Source of the DNA: Marixanthomonas sp002364245
Lineage (GTDB): Bacteria; Bacteroidota; Bacteroidia; Flavobacteriales; Flavobacteriaceae
Length of the DNA: 64,000 bases
Reading direction: 5' to 3'
Assembly: GCA_963973455.1 (NCBI GenBank)
Contig: CAXAZF010000001.1
Location: 1-64,000, forward strand
The translations under genes and the position numbers were made by a program. This document shows positions 52,002 to 60,549 of this stretch, piece by piece; within the stretch, counting starts at the first letter, position 1, and each line of letters opens with the position of its first letter. Below the pieces are notes generated by a model. That model had not been told where the DNA came from. It made no database searches and saw only the letters and a list, made by a program, of their open reading frames with translations.

Positions 52002-52056
52002 AAATTATATATTCACCAAAAAAGGTTTAACTCTATTAACATTAAGCTTTATACTT

Positions 52057-52548
52057 ATGAAAAACATACTCTTCCTTATCGCGCTTACAGCAATAACTTT
52101 TAGTTGCAACGAAACTCAAAAAAACGGGCAAATAGTTAACGAAAAAATAGAAACTGATCGACAAATTAAAAACTCGACATCGCCCAAGACTGATAATGCT
52201 TCGGAAAAAAGTTGTATGAACGAAATATCGCTCAACAACGGCTCAAAATGGGAAGCCAACCCCGAAACCACCGAGGGCGTAAACAATATGTTGCGATCAA
52301 TCAATACAGTTAATCCTAATAGGATACAAGAATTTCAAGAATTGGGCGAAAAGCTTAATGATGAAAAAAATTATATTGTAAAAAAGTGCACTATGAAAGG
52401 AGCATCGCACGATAACTTACATGTTTTTTTATACCCTCTCATTAAAAAAATAGATAGTTTAATGACAGTTACTTCTGTTACGGAAGGATCTAAAATCACA
52501 ACCAACATTAAAGTACACTTAGATGGATATCAACTTTATTTTAAGTAA
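52057..52548 (+). CDS. Hypothetical lipoprotein
   Basis: 163 aa. Lipoprotein signal (LFLIALTAITFSC, Cys about 17) and a polar linker, then a helical domain (NNGSKWEANPETTEGVNNML, IQEFQELGEKLND, CTMKGASHDNLHVFLYPLIK). The W-NPET-GV pattern and a C...M.G..H pair suggest a soluble periplasmic ligand-binding protein, perhaps metal-related; I do not recognise the family. It lies 55 bp after the Usp gene and may be co-transcribed with it. Confidence 0.6.
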   Translation: MKNILFLIALTAITFSCNETQKNGQIVNEKIETDRQIKNSTSPKTDNASEKSCMNEISLNNGSKWEANPETTEGVNNMLRSINTVNPNRIQEFQELGEKLNDEKNYIVKKCTMKGASHDNLHVFLYPLIKKIDSLMTVTSVTEGSKITTNIKVHLDGYQLYFK

Positions 52549-52565
52549 AAATAGAAATGATTACT

Positions 52566-53198
52566 TTATTTTAAACTGATTAATATTTGTTTTTCCTTTA
52601 AAGCAACAGTCAATGTTTTCACAAAATCTGAAATTCCTTTTTTTGAAGTATTGGGTGCAGTAATTTCAATTTGTCCCCTCCACAATAATTCCCGCTCTTT
52701 ACCTGGACAAATACAAAACAATGAGGTTTCACTGGTATACACTTTATAACTCTCTAATTGTTCCTTTTGATAAATATGTTGATTAGAATAGTAATAATCA
52801 CGAAATGATTGATAGGGCTTTGCAAAACTTCTATAAGCCTGTACAACTGTAACCTTGCTGTATTGTCCTGTAATTTTAGACAACAAAATAGCATCGAAAC
52901 CTTTTTCGAGTAACTCTTGCTCTACTGTATTCAAATCTGTTTCAGATTGTTTTGCATTGCTAAATGAAGATTCAAAAAAATCAATACTTCGCACAGCAAC
53001 AACATCATTTTTTTCAAGTTCTTGTGAAAGTTCTGTTTCAAAGGCTCTCCTTATTTCTTTGTCAGCCGTCATCCCTACCACCAATACTTTATTGGCTAAA
53101 AAGGTTTCAGTAGCTGGATCTTTCCACTGATTTACCATTTTACTTGTAGAACAACCGAAAAACATAAAAACTGCTAAGGCTACAACAATGTATCTCAT
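52566..53198 (-). CDS. Hypothetical lipoprotein with WKDP motif
   Basis: 210 aa. Signal MRYIVVALAVFMFFGC gives a lipoprotein with Cys16. STSKMVNQWKDPATETFLAN then KVLVVGMTADKEIRRAFETE suggest the alpha/beta fold of DUF4136-like or TolB-N-like lipoproteins that begin with a WKDP box. Cys pair CICPGKERELLW near residue 160. Function unknown. Under the FNR-type box at 53254, so probably induced with the low-oxygen set. Confidence 0.65.
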   Translation of the reverse strand: MRYIVVALAVFMFFGCSTSKMVNQWKDPATETFLANKVLVVGMTADKEIRRAFETELSQELEKNDVVAVRSIDFFESSFSNAKQSETDLNTVEQELLEKGFDAILLSKITGQYSKVTVVQAYRSFAKPYQSFRDYYYSNQHIYQKEQLESYKVYTSETSLFCICPGKERELLWRGQIEITAPNTSKKGISDFVKTLTVALKEKQILISLK

Positions 53199-53222
53199 AA
53201 CTTTTTATTTAGAATTGAACTT

Positions 53223-53265
53223 TAAATATATTCTCAAATTATATTACTTAAAATGATAACAATCA
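53223..53265 (-). promoter_or_regulatory. FNR/CRP-type box and -7 element of the WKDP lipoprotein gene
   Basis: Plus-strand TGATAACAATCA (53254-53265); minus-strand TATATTTA (53230-53223) at the standard 36.5-bp spacing. Confidence 0.75.
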
Positions 53266-53278
53266 GTTTTTCAATAAT

Positions 53279-54652
53279 TTAACCAATATTAAACCTTCTT
53301 TTTTCATAGCGTTTTGGAATTGAAATCCTCCACCCGAAAGTATCTCTCAACTTTACCCTAAGTGAATCTTGTGCAGTGGCTTCGCCGTGAATTAGGAACA
53401 CTTCTTCAGGGGTGTTTTTAATATTGCTTACCCAATCCAACAATCCGTTTTGGTCTGCGTGTGCCGAAAGGCTTTCTATGTGGTGAACAGAAGCGTTTAC
53501 GGGATAATATTTTCCGAAGAATTTTAATTGGTGAGCACCTTCTAGCAATTGTCTTCCACGAGTGCCTTCGGCTTGATATCCCACTAACAAAATATTGGTC
53601 GTTGGATTATCTATCAATTGTTTTAAATACGTAAGCACTCTCCCGCCCGTAACCATACCACTGCCTGCAATGACTACTTTTGGCCTTGGGTCGTCAATGG
53701 TTTCCCAGGTTTCTTTATATGAAGTTACAATGTTCATCCTGTTGCTCATAGCATGAAACTGCTCAGGGCTTAACTTGTGCCAGTCTGGAAATCGTTCAAA
53801 TACAGATAAAACATTGTTTCCCATAGGACTATCAATAAAAATAGGAATATTGGGAATCTTGTTTTTTTGATAAAGCACCCATAATAAATACATTAAAGTT
53901 TGCAACCGTTCTACGGCAAAAGATGGAATTATAAGTGTACTACGCTCCCGAATTGTTTTTTGTATTAATTGCACCAAAATACCTTCTATATCTTCCTCAG
54001 GATGCAATCGGTTACCATATGTACTTTCCAAAAAGAGAAAATCGGCCCATTTTGGTTTTTCGGGTGGGAACAGCAAGGCATCTTCAGTGCGCCCAATATC
54101 GCCTGAAAAGACAAAACGCTTTCCATACACATCCAGTTCAATGAAGGTAGCTCCAATAATATGACCATTATACCGAAAGCGATACTGTATATGTTCGGTC
54201 AAGGTAATCCATATATTTTTCTCCGCATTTTCAAACAGATGCAAAGTGGCCTCAGCTTCCTTGCTTGTGTAAAATGGTTTGGCAGGCTGGTGTTTAGAGT
54301 ACCCCTCTTTGTTGGCACGCTCGGCTTCTTCTTCGTGTATTTTAGCGCTGTCTAGCAGGATTATTTCGGTAATGGACAAGGTGGGCGGTGTCCCGATTAT
54401 TTTTCCTCGGAAACCTTCTCTGAATAAACGTGGCAAGTAACCCGTGTGATCTAAGTGGGCGTGAGTTAAAAGCACATAATCTATTTTTGTAACATCTACT
54501 GAAAAAGGTTTCCAATTTTCCTCTCGCAATTCTTTTAGCCCCTGGAACATGCCGCAATCAATCAAAAAGTTGCCCTCAGGTGTTTCTATATAAAACTTAG
54601 AACCGGTAACCGTACCAGCAGCTCCAAAAAATTGGACAGTCACAGTTTTCAT
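53279..54652 (-). CDS. Metallo-beta-lactamase/beta-CASP hydrolase (RNase-like)
   Basis: 457 aa. MBL fold with zinc ligands HAHLDHTGYLPRL (about 61-73), HIIGATFIEL, SGDIGR, a beta-CASP insertion (about 205-370, with YGNRLHPEE, SFAVERLQTLMYLL and AGSGMVTGGRVLTYL), and the closing RMMBL motif HIESLSAHADQNGLLDW and LIHGE. This order is that of CPSF73-like/YSH1-type RNA-processing enzymes. Probably an RNase or a nuclease acting on RNA. Last gene of the Usp operon, 5 bp after the ATP-cone nuclease gene. Confidence 0.9.
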   Translation of the reverse strand: MKTVTVQFFGAAGTVTGSKFYIETPEGNFLIDCGMFQGLKELREENWKPFSVDVTKIDYVLLTHAHLDHTGYLPRLFREGFRGKIIGTPPTLSITEIILLDSAKIHEEEAERANKEGYSKHQPAKPFYTSKEAEATLHLFENAEKNIWITLTEHIQYRFRYNGHIIGATFIELDVYGKRFVFSGDIGRTEDALLFPPEKPKWADFLFLESTYGNRLHPEEDIEGILVQLIQKTIRERSTLIIPSFAVERLQTLMYLLWVLYQKNKIPNIPIFIDSPMGNNVLSVFERFPDWHKLSPEQFHAMSNRMNIVTSYKETWETIDDPRPKVVIAGSGMVTGGRVLTYLKQLIDNPTTNILLVGYQAEGTRGRQLLEGAHQLKFFGKYYPVNASVHHIESLSAHADQNGLLDWVSNIKNTPEEVFLIHGEATAQDSLRVKLRDTFGWRISIPKRYEKRRFNIG

Positions 54653-54657
54653 AATGA

Positions 54658-55500
54658 TTAACTATTTTTACAGAGAAGGGATATTTCAGAAAAAATTCGT
54701 GCCTTCCTGTTTTCTGAAACACCCAAATGATCCAAATAAAATTTGTCACTCAGTAATTGCCGGCACAAAACCACATCACGGTTTAACAAAAATTGCTTTT
54801 CGCGTTTTGACAATAAGGTTGAAACCGTGATTGGATAAAGCCCTAACCTATCAATCCGGTCTTTTAGCCCATTACCTGTTGGATAATTCCAGCTTAATAG
54901 TTTTAAGCCTGCACATAGTGCATATTGTTCTGCATCATCTGTAAACCGTGTATTTGTAACCACCCATCCTTCCCTAGGAACTGTTTTTTTTTCTTTTTTA
55001 AAATCGAATATATCCTGAAATCTAGAATGAATGTATAACGGTATTTTTACATCACAATTTCGGCCCTCTTCATTATGAAATTTACATTCTGCCAATATGT
55101 GATGATTTTTTTTATGTGCGATTACATCAACTTCGTGGTTCACACATTTTCCTTCCAACATCTTACCCACTGTTACTTGATATCCTGAATATTGATAGAG
55201 GGCACCAATGAATTTTTCAAAGGGAAAGCCAGTAGGTCCCAACTCGTAAATTGCTTTCTTTAATTTATATTTTGAAGCGTATTCAAGCTTTTCATTTTTG
55301 AGCATAGAGAATGCCCGATTGTATATTTCTTTGGTTGAAATACCCTGGTATAGTTCGTCGCGAACGGTATTGGTTATTTTATCGATTGTTACTTTATCGG
55401 CACCGCTATTTCTAAGCGAAGCTTTCAGTTTTTCAATGGAAAACCGTACACGCTTTCCTGATGATTTTATCAGTTCTATGTTATTTGTTTCAGGTTTCAT
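54658..55500 (-). CDS. ATP-cone plus Mrr-like (PD-(D/E)XK) nuclease-fold protein
   Basis: 280 aa. Residues about 8-95 are an ATP-cone, the nucleotide-sensing domain of NrdR and ribonucleotide reductases (SSGKRVRFSIEKLKASLRNS; then EYASKYKLKKAIYELGPTG). Residues about 96-190 show a restriction-endonuclease fold with VDVIA (D125) and LAECK (E138, K140), a complete PD-(D/E)XK triad. The C-terminal part (about 215-280) is helical and may bind DNA. So a nucleotide-sensing domain appears joined to a DNA-cleaving or DNA-binding fold. It sits between a Usp gene (9 bp) and an RNase-like gene (5 bp). Biological role unknown. Confidence 0.75.
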   Translation of the reverse strand: MKPETNNIELIKSSGKRVRFSIEKLKASLRNSGADKVTIDKITNTVRDELYQGISTKEIYNRAFSMLKNEKLEYASKYKLKKAIYELGPTGFPFEKFIGALYQYSGYQVTVGKMLEGKCVNHEVDVIAHKKNHHILAECKFHNEEGRNCDVKIPLYIHSRFQDIFDFKKEKKTVPREGWVVTNTRFTDDAEQYALCAGLKLLSWNYPTGNGLKDRIDRLGLYPITVSTLLSKREKQFLLNRDVVLCRQLLSDKFYLDHLGVSENRKARIFSEISLLCKNS

Positions 55501-55509
55501 ACTTTAAAG

Positions 55510-56361
55510 CTATGAGCGTATGTCGTGCATAGCCAATACAGGTACTTTGGAATGTACGCCTAAATCTTTTACCAAAGGATTTGAAAAAATACTACCAAAA
55601 AAAGTATGTTTTTTATTGATAAAAGCTATCATCTCACTTTCCCTGCTCTGGACAAAACTATGCAGCCCTTTTTTTACATCAATGTTTTCTAAAGTATGGT
55701 GACTGAACTCTATCGTTACCAAAATATCTTCTAATAAAGCCTTGTTTTCTTCTTGCTCTTTACTCAGTTTATCTTCTTTTTTAATATGAAGGATGCGCAC
55801 AGGGGAATTTGTCAACTTTGCAATTTCTATTAAATGTTTTAATTCCCTTAGCTTAAAATGAGTTTTAAAACTTGTAGGGAATACAATCTCATTAGGTTCT
55901 TTAAAGAAAATGCTTCCCGGTACAGCAAGAACTGGACAAAGTCGAATATTTTCCATTACACCGATGGTATTGCTACCAAAAATGACATCTTTTGAATCTG
56001 TTTCGCCACGGGTACCCATCACAATAAATTCAATATCCTTTTTTTCTATCATTCTCTTTATAACTTCGGTCAAGGGGCCAAATTCATTGTAAAAATAAAA
56101 TCGATGCTCCGGCGAATCATCACGATAACTAAGTTGAGTTTTTAATTTACTCATCTTTTTTTCTGAAGTTTCTTTAATTGACTCATAAGCTGCGTCGCCA
56201 GGTTCTGGAATCAAGAGATTTTCGGTTGAATATCCACCTAGGTAGAATGTGTTTAGGATATGAAATTCACATTGTTCGCCCTTAAAAAGGTTCATGGCAT
56301 ATGTAGTTGCATTCCATGCATTTTTTGAGAAATCGGTAGGTATTAAAATTTTCTTTTTCAT
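55510..56361 (-). CDS. Tandem universal stress protein (Usp)
   Basis: 283 aa. Domain 1 begins ILIPTDFSKNAWNATTYAM and has GTRGETDSKDVIFGSNTIG then LCPVLAVPG; domain 2 is degenerate and ends KVPVLAMHDI. 59 bp downstream of the next Usp gene, so part of the five-gene unit started at the 58184 box. Confidence 0.86.
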   Translation of the reverse strand: MKKKILIPTDFSKNAWNATTYAMNLFKGEQCEFHILNTFYLGGYSTENLLIPEPGDAAYESIKETSEKKMSKLKTQLSYRDDSPEHRFYFYNEFGPLTEVIKRMIEKKDIEFIVMGTRGETDSKDVIFGSNTIGVMENIRLCPVLAVPGSIFFKEPNEIVFPTSFKTHFKLRELKHLIEIAKLTNSPVRILHIKKEDKLSKEQEENKALLEDILVTIEFSHHTLENIDVKKGLHSFVQSRESEMIAFINKKHTFFGSIFSNPLVKDLGVHSKVPVLAMHDIRS

Positions 56362-56420
56362 GATTTTATAAAGTTTAGTTATAAGTGTGAATAAAGGCTG
56401 ATTTTTAAGTAAGACTATTT

Positions 56421-57269
56421 TTAACCCTTTATAGGAATTACCATATAGGGTATCGAAGTGGTCTTTCCTATTTTCTTCACAACTGCTTCTCTAAATATGC
56501 GAGCAATTGCATTGTATCTGTGATATACCATCACCAGTAGGTCGATTCCTTCATCAATAACAAAACTATCAATAGTGTTTGCTATACTGCTTTCTTTAGA
56601 AACCCAATGGGTTTTTATTTTACAGTCTGTAAGGGCTTTTTTTATAAGTTTTAAGTGTTGTTGCTGTTGATTGTTCATAGTAGTTTTTTCACCTACGTGC
56701 ACTAAATGAATAGTTGATTGGTAGGTTTTAGCCAAAGCGAGCATAGGAGTTATCCCTAAGGTTGGAAATGCTTCGTTATAGTCTGTTGCAAAAGCAATTT
56801 CTGAAGGAATTGTATAATCCATCTCCTGAGGAACTACCAACAAGGGTGCATTTTTAATCTTCTTTATAATCTGTATGGTGTTACTACCCATGAGCACATC
56901 TTCGGCTGCAGTGCGCCCTTTGGTTCCCATCACAACCAAATCGATACCATATTTTGTAATCAGTTTATTGGTTCCACGTGCCAAGGACATAGAAGTAGAA
57001 ATAAACTCAAAATTGTGCGACTTGTTATCACAATCTCGGTTAATACGATGAATGAGCTGTTTGCCATCTTTATCGGCTTCGTCGTATAGTTCGTCCATTA
57101 GTTTTTCAGATTTACCAATATCCACACGGCTTGTAAGCGCAGAGACACTATCGGCAAATGAATGTAATAGGTAAAACTGTACATCTTCGTCACTAAAAAG
57201 TTTTACAGTATAAAACAACGCAGCATAAGCATTGTTTGAAAAATCGGTGGGTATTAATATTTTTTTCAT
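56421..57269 (-). CDS. Tandem universal stress protein (Usp)
   Basis: 282 aa. ILIPTDFSNNAYAALFYTV, nucleotide motif GTKGRTAAEDVLMGSNTIQ then APLLVVPQE; degenerate domain 2 ends TSIPYMVIPIKG. The nucleotide-binding glycines are intact in domain 1 only. 12 bp after the following upstream Usp gene. Confidence 0.86.
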   Translation of the reverse strand: MKKILIPTDFSNNAYAALFYTVKLFSDEDVQFYLLHSFADSVSALTSRVDIGKSEKLMDELYDEADKDGKQLIHRINRDCDNKSHNFEFISTSMSLARGTNKLITKYGIDLVVMGTKGRTAAEDVLMGSNTIQIIKKIKNAPLLVVPQEMDYTIPSEIAFATDYNEAFPTLGITPMLALAKTYQSTIHLVHVGEKTTMNNQQQQHLKLIKKALTDCKIKTHWVSKESSIANTIDSFVIDEGIDLLVMVYHRYNAIARIFREAVVKKIGKTTSIPYMVIPIKG

Positions 57270-57281
57270 TTTAAATAAATT

Positions 57282-58127
57282 TTATCGTGGTAAATTTTGA
57301 AGTATAAGAAAGGGTACTTGTATTTTCAATCCTATTTTATCGATGGTGTTACTGTATAAAATATCTTCTAAAAATGAATGGCGATGATTTACCATCACTA
57401 ACATATCTATTTTCATTTTTTCGATATATTTATTAACTGCTTTTACAACATCCTTGCCTTTGGTAGTATGAAATTGTCGTTGGTTTTTTTCCATACAGTA
57501 ATCTAAAAACGCTTTATTATCTTGTTGCCGAAATGACAGATTATCATATTCTGATACATATAAAAAATGTATCATCGCATTAAAATTTTTACATAAGGTA
57601 TTCAAAAGTTTTAGCTGCCTGCGCCTAAAAGGCATTAGATAAGGTGTAGGAAACAACACATTTTTAGGGTGCCATTCTGTATAATTGGAAGGCACAGCCA
57701 ATACAGGACAACTAACATACTTCACCACCTGTAACGTGTTGCTGCCAAAAGTAAGGTCGCGATCATCTGTTTGCCCGCGTGTACCCATTACAACAATATC
57801 GCTGTTATCTTTTTCTGCATGCTCATTAACGGCATCTATTAAGTTAGAAAAAATCGCTTTAGCTGAATAAATGTGCCTTGGATTAGGTGAAATCTCCCTC
57901 AAGAAGTCTAAAAGTCCCTCAAGTTCCTTCTCCGCGCTTTCTTTCGTTATCTTCTTGTACTCTTCAAAAAGAGAACGCGATATATTTAAGTTGTTTTCAT
58001 ACACTTCATCTGCAAAAGCGTGGAGTATGGTAACTTCGCAGCGATCATATTTAAAAAGCTCAACAGCATATCGCATTGCATTTTGGGCATTTTCTGAAAA
58101 ATCTGTAGGGATGATTATTTTTCGCAT
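57282..58127 (-). CDS. Tandem universal stress protein (Usp)
   Basis: 281 aa. IIIPTDFSENAQNAMRYAV, GTRGQTDDRDLTFGSNTLQ then SCPVLAVPS; second half has MLVMVNHRHSFLEDILYSN and ends QVPFLILQNLPR. First gene of a unit running Usp-Usp-Usp-nuclease-hydrolase, behind the FNR-type promoter at 58153-58195. Confidence 0.86.
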   Translation of the reverse strand: MRKIIIPTDFSENAQNAMRYAVELFKYDRCEVTILHAFADEVYENNLNISRSLFEEYKKITKESAEKELEGLLDFLREISPNPRHIYSAKAIFSNLIDAVNEHAEKDNSDIVVMGTRGQTDDRDLTFGSNTLQVVKYVSCPVLAVPSNYTEWHPKNVLFPTPYLMPFRRRQLKLLNTLCKNFNAMIHFLYVSEYDNLSFRQQDNKAFLDYCMEKNQRQFHTTKGKDVVKAVNKYIEKMKIDMLVMVNHRHSFLEDILYSNTIDKIGLKIQVPFLILQNLPR

Positions 58128-58152
58128 AAGTAACAGTGTTTTCCGTGAAACC

Positions 58153-58195
58153 CAAAGTTAGCTTGAATCAGCTTAAAATACTATGACATTTATCA
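58153..58195 (-). promoter_or_regulatory. FNR/CRP-type box and -7 element of the Usp operon
   Basis: TGACATTTATCA (58184-58195), perfect dyad; minus-strand TAACTTTG (58160-58153), perfect TAnnTTTG; 36.5-bp spacing. A weak -7 (TATTCTTA, 58218-58225) to the right could let the same box serve the divergent small gene at 58267. Confidence 0.8.
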
Positions 58196-58266
58196 GGTAA
58201 TCCTTTGATATTTAGCGTATTCTTAAGAATTGTTTCAACACATAAGCTTTATCTTTATAAGAAAAG

Positions 58267-58491
58267 ATGAAAATTTTCGCAATTTCTTGGTTAGCCATTA
58301 CAACATGTGTTTTGTTGACAGTAACTATTTTTTCAACAATGAACCTTTCTTTTAGCTGGGTATTCTATCTTACCGTTCTAGGACAAGTACTCCTTGTATA
58401 CACGGTTTATAAAGTATTGAGAGATCATTATATAACCGACAAAACATTTGACGATTTTTATGAAGATTATCCTATCGGGAAAAATGAATAG
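58267..58491 (+). CDS. Small two-pass membrane protein
   Basis: 74 aa with two membrane helices (about 5-23 and 29-47) joined by a short loop, then a polar C-terminus (VLRDHYITDKTFDDFYEDYP). No known family. It lies between converging Usp genes and divergent from the Usp operon, possibly sharing the box at 58184. The hairpin topology with an acidic tail is typical of small stress-response membrane proteins, but function is unknown. Confidence 0.6.
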   Translation: MKIFAISWLAITTCVLLTVTIFSTMNLSFSWVFYLTVLGQVLLVYTVYKVLRDHYITDKTFDDFYEDYPIGKNE

Positions 58492-58503
58492 AATTCAAGT
58501 TTC

Positions 58504-59340
58504 TTATTCGTGCAACACCAAAAAAGGAATTTTGGTTTGATAGCTCATTTTTTTAACGGTAGGTCTAAATAAAATACGTTGAAAAAAATTAAGGTTTTTT
58601 GCTACCATGGCAATCATGTTAATCTGTTTCTTCTCAACGAAATTTTGAATGGATTCTTCTAAATCTAAAGTATTGCAAGAATGAAATTTATGCTGTACAG
58701 CCTCTAAACTGTAAGTTAAAAAAGATTTATTTTTTTCTTGTATATCTGTCAACGAAACTGTTTTACTCCCCACGTGAACCACATGTAAAAAAGAGTTATG
58801 CAATTGTGTAACACTTTGTAAGGTTTTTACAATCCGTTCTTTATATAAAAGATTAAAATCTGTTGGGAAAGCAATGTGTTTAGGCTCCTTATATTGAGCA
58901 TTTTCCGGAATGACCAACACAGGACATTTTACCTTTGTTATCACATCGCCAGCATTGCTACCTAAGGTATATTTTTTTATACCCGATGCCCCCTTAGTAC
59001 CCATAATGATTAGGTCTATTTCTTTTTCAGCAATTTGAGTCCGTACGCCTTTTATAAATGAAGTGTATTCAATGCTCGTTTTGTATGTATGTTTATTAGA
59101 GGAATATTGAGTAAGAATACTATCTTTTAATTCTTGTAATTGTGTGGTTACCTTAATTTTATCGGGTGTAGCAAGCAGTGTTCCACTGCCTTGTATTTCT
59201 GGCCCCATTTCAGTAGAAGAAGTGTTATTAACATGCAATAAATGAAATGATACACGTACTTCTTTTAATAGAGATACGGCATATTTTATCGCATTCCAGG
59301 AATTTTCTGAAAAATCAGTCGGGATTAAAACATTCATCAC
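58504..59340 (-). CDS. Tandem universal stress protein (Usp)
   Basis: 278 aa. VLIPTDFSENSWNAIKYAV, GTKGASGIKKYTLGSNAGD then KCPVLVIPE; second half ends KIPFLVLHE. In domain 1 the ATP-binding loop GTKGASG..(9)..GSN is complete. A single-gene unit with its own FNR-type promoter at 59359-59401, next to the kinase/regulator pair. Confidence 0.86.
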   Translation of the reverse strand: MMNVLIPTDFSENSWNAIKYAVSLLKEVRVSFHLLHVNNTSSTEMGPEIQGSGTLLATPDKIKVTTQLQELKDSILTQYSSNKHTYKTSIEYTSFIKGVRTQIAEKEIDLIIMGTKGASGIKKYTLGSNAGDVITKVKCPVLVIPENAQYKEPKHIAFPTDFNLLYKERIVKTLQSVTQLHNSFLHVVHVGSKTVSLTDIQEKNKSFLTYSLEAVQHKFHSCNTLDLEESIQNFVEKKQINMIAMVAKNLNFFQRILFRPTVKKMSYQTKIPFLVLHE

Positions 59341-59358
59341 ATTAATTTCACTTTATAG

Positions 59359-59401
59359 CAAAAGTACCGTGATGGTTTTGGGTAAAGAATGACAATGGTC
59401 A
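59359..59401 (-). promoter_or_regulatory. FNR/CRP-type box and -7 element of the fifth Usp gene
   Basis: TGACAATGGTCA (59390-59401), perfect dyad; minus-strand TACTTTTG (59366-59359), perfect TAnnTTTG; 36.5-bp spacing. Confidence 0.8.
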
Positions 59402-59464
59402 GTTTTACTAAAATATATCAATTCATTCTATCAAATTGAAATCTAAATGAATGATAAAAAAAGA

Positions 59465-60517
59465 TTAATCTTCGTGTTTTAGTCCTTCTAAGTCTAAAAT
59501 ACGAATGTTTCGTCCTTCAATTTCAATAAGGCCTTTTTTCTTAAATCCTGAAAGCGTTCGAATAAGGCTTTCGGTTGCAATCCCTGCTACACTGGCTAGA
59601 TCGTACCGGGAAATCTTAATACTGTCCTCTGGTTTTTTATTGAGAACTTCTGCAAATTGTAAGATGGTCTGTGCGGTCTTTCTTCTTACCGAACTATAAG
59701 CCATTTGCAATAATTGTTCTTTTACATCAGAAAGGCTGTCCGTTAAGACGTTCATTAATTCTAAGGATACATTTTTGTTTTTTCCTAATATTTCCTTGAG
59801 ATCGGTAATGGCTACCCCTGCCAGCTCAACATCTTCTACAGCGGTAGCAGATTCAGTATAAGGAGTGCTTTCCATAAAAGAAGTGAATCCTAAAAAGTCA
59901 TCTGCCTTATATAATGCGGTAATAAGCTCCTTCGCACTATCATCCATTTTATGTGTTTTAACAACTCCTTTTAAAATAAGATAAATCATGGTGGCATATT
60001 GCCCTTTTCTATAAATTGTTTCTCCTTTTTCACACGTTATAAGTTTACCGTGATCATCGAAAAAATTTTTAAGTTCGTTTAAATTTCGAACACCGTCTTC
60101 ACTTTCATTTACGACAGCCGATTTTTCATCCATCATTTTTGAAAGTAAACTTGCTTTAGCAAGCCGGCTTTCAACAGCGCTTAGCAATTCATCTTCTTCA
60201 AAAGGTTTGGTAAGGTAATCGTCTGCACCAAGATTCATTCCCTTTCGTATTTCTTTGTGTTCGGTTTTAGCCGAAAGAAATATAAACGGAATATGGTTTG
60301 TTGTATCATCTAAAGATAGAGATTTAAGAACCCCATATCCATCAACTTCTGGCATCATGATATCACAAATAATAATATCGGGGATTTCTGCTTTTGCCTT
60401 TTCTATTCCAATTTTTCCATTTGGGGCAGTGATTACGTTGTAATTGGAAAGCTCCAATAATTCTTCAGTATTTTCACGTAAGGCTGCATCGTCTTCAATT
60501 AAAAGAATGGTATTCAT
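59465..60517 (-). CDS. Receiver-Crp/Fnr fusion transcription regulator
   Basis: 350 aa. A receiver domain (1-120; E8/D9/D10 acidic patch, phospho-acceptor D52 in CDIMMPEVDG, K104 in TKPF) is joined to a cyclic-nucleotide-binding-like barrel (about 150-265) and a Crp-type helix-turn-helix (about 295-345). The recognition helix holds E316, S317 and R320 (TESLIR), the residues that read TGA..TCA half-sites in this family. The barrel lacks the cAMP-binding Glu/Arg signature (GFTSF..TESATA in place of GE..RSA) and no Fe-S cysteine set is present, so control by phosphorylation is likely. It is 32 bp after a PAS kinase gene and is the best candidate to bind the dyads of this island. Confidence 0.9.
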   Translation of the reverse strand: MNTILLIEDDAALRENTEELLELSNYNVITAPNGKIGIEKAKAEIPDIIICDIMMPEVDGYGVLKSLSLDDTTNHIPFIFLSAKTEHKEIRKGMNLGADDYLTKPFEEDELLSAVESRLAKASLLSKMMDEKSAVVNESEDGVRNLNELKNFFDDHGKLITCEKGETIYRKGQYATMIYLILKGVVKTHKMDDSAKELITALYKADDFLGFTSFMESTPYTESATAVEDVELAGVAITDLKEILGKNKNVSLELMNVLTDSLSDVKEQLLQMAYSSVRRKTAQTILQFAEVLNKKPEDSIKISRYDLASVAGIATESLIRTLSGFKKKGLIEIEGRNIRILDLEGLKHED

Positions 60518-60549
60518 AACATGATTTTATCTGTGAAAATTATTCTTTC

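Noticed and set aside
59465..60517. cAMP from the receiver-cyclase (792-1832) as ligand of the receiver-Crp regulator
   Set aside because: The barrel lacks the Glu/Arg phosphate-binding signature of cAMP-binding Crp proteins (it reads GFTSF and TESATA at those places), and the genes are 58 kb apart. Kept only as a remote possibility.
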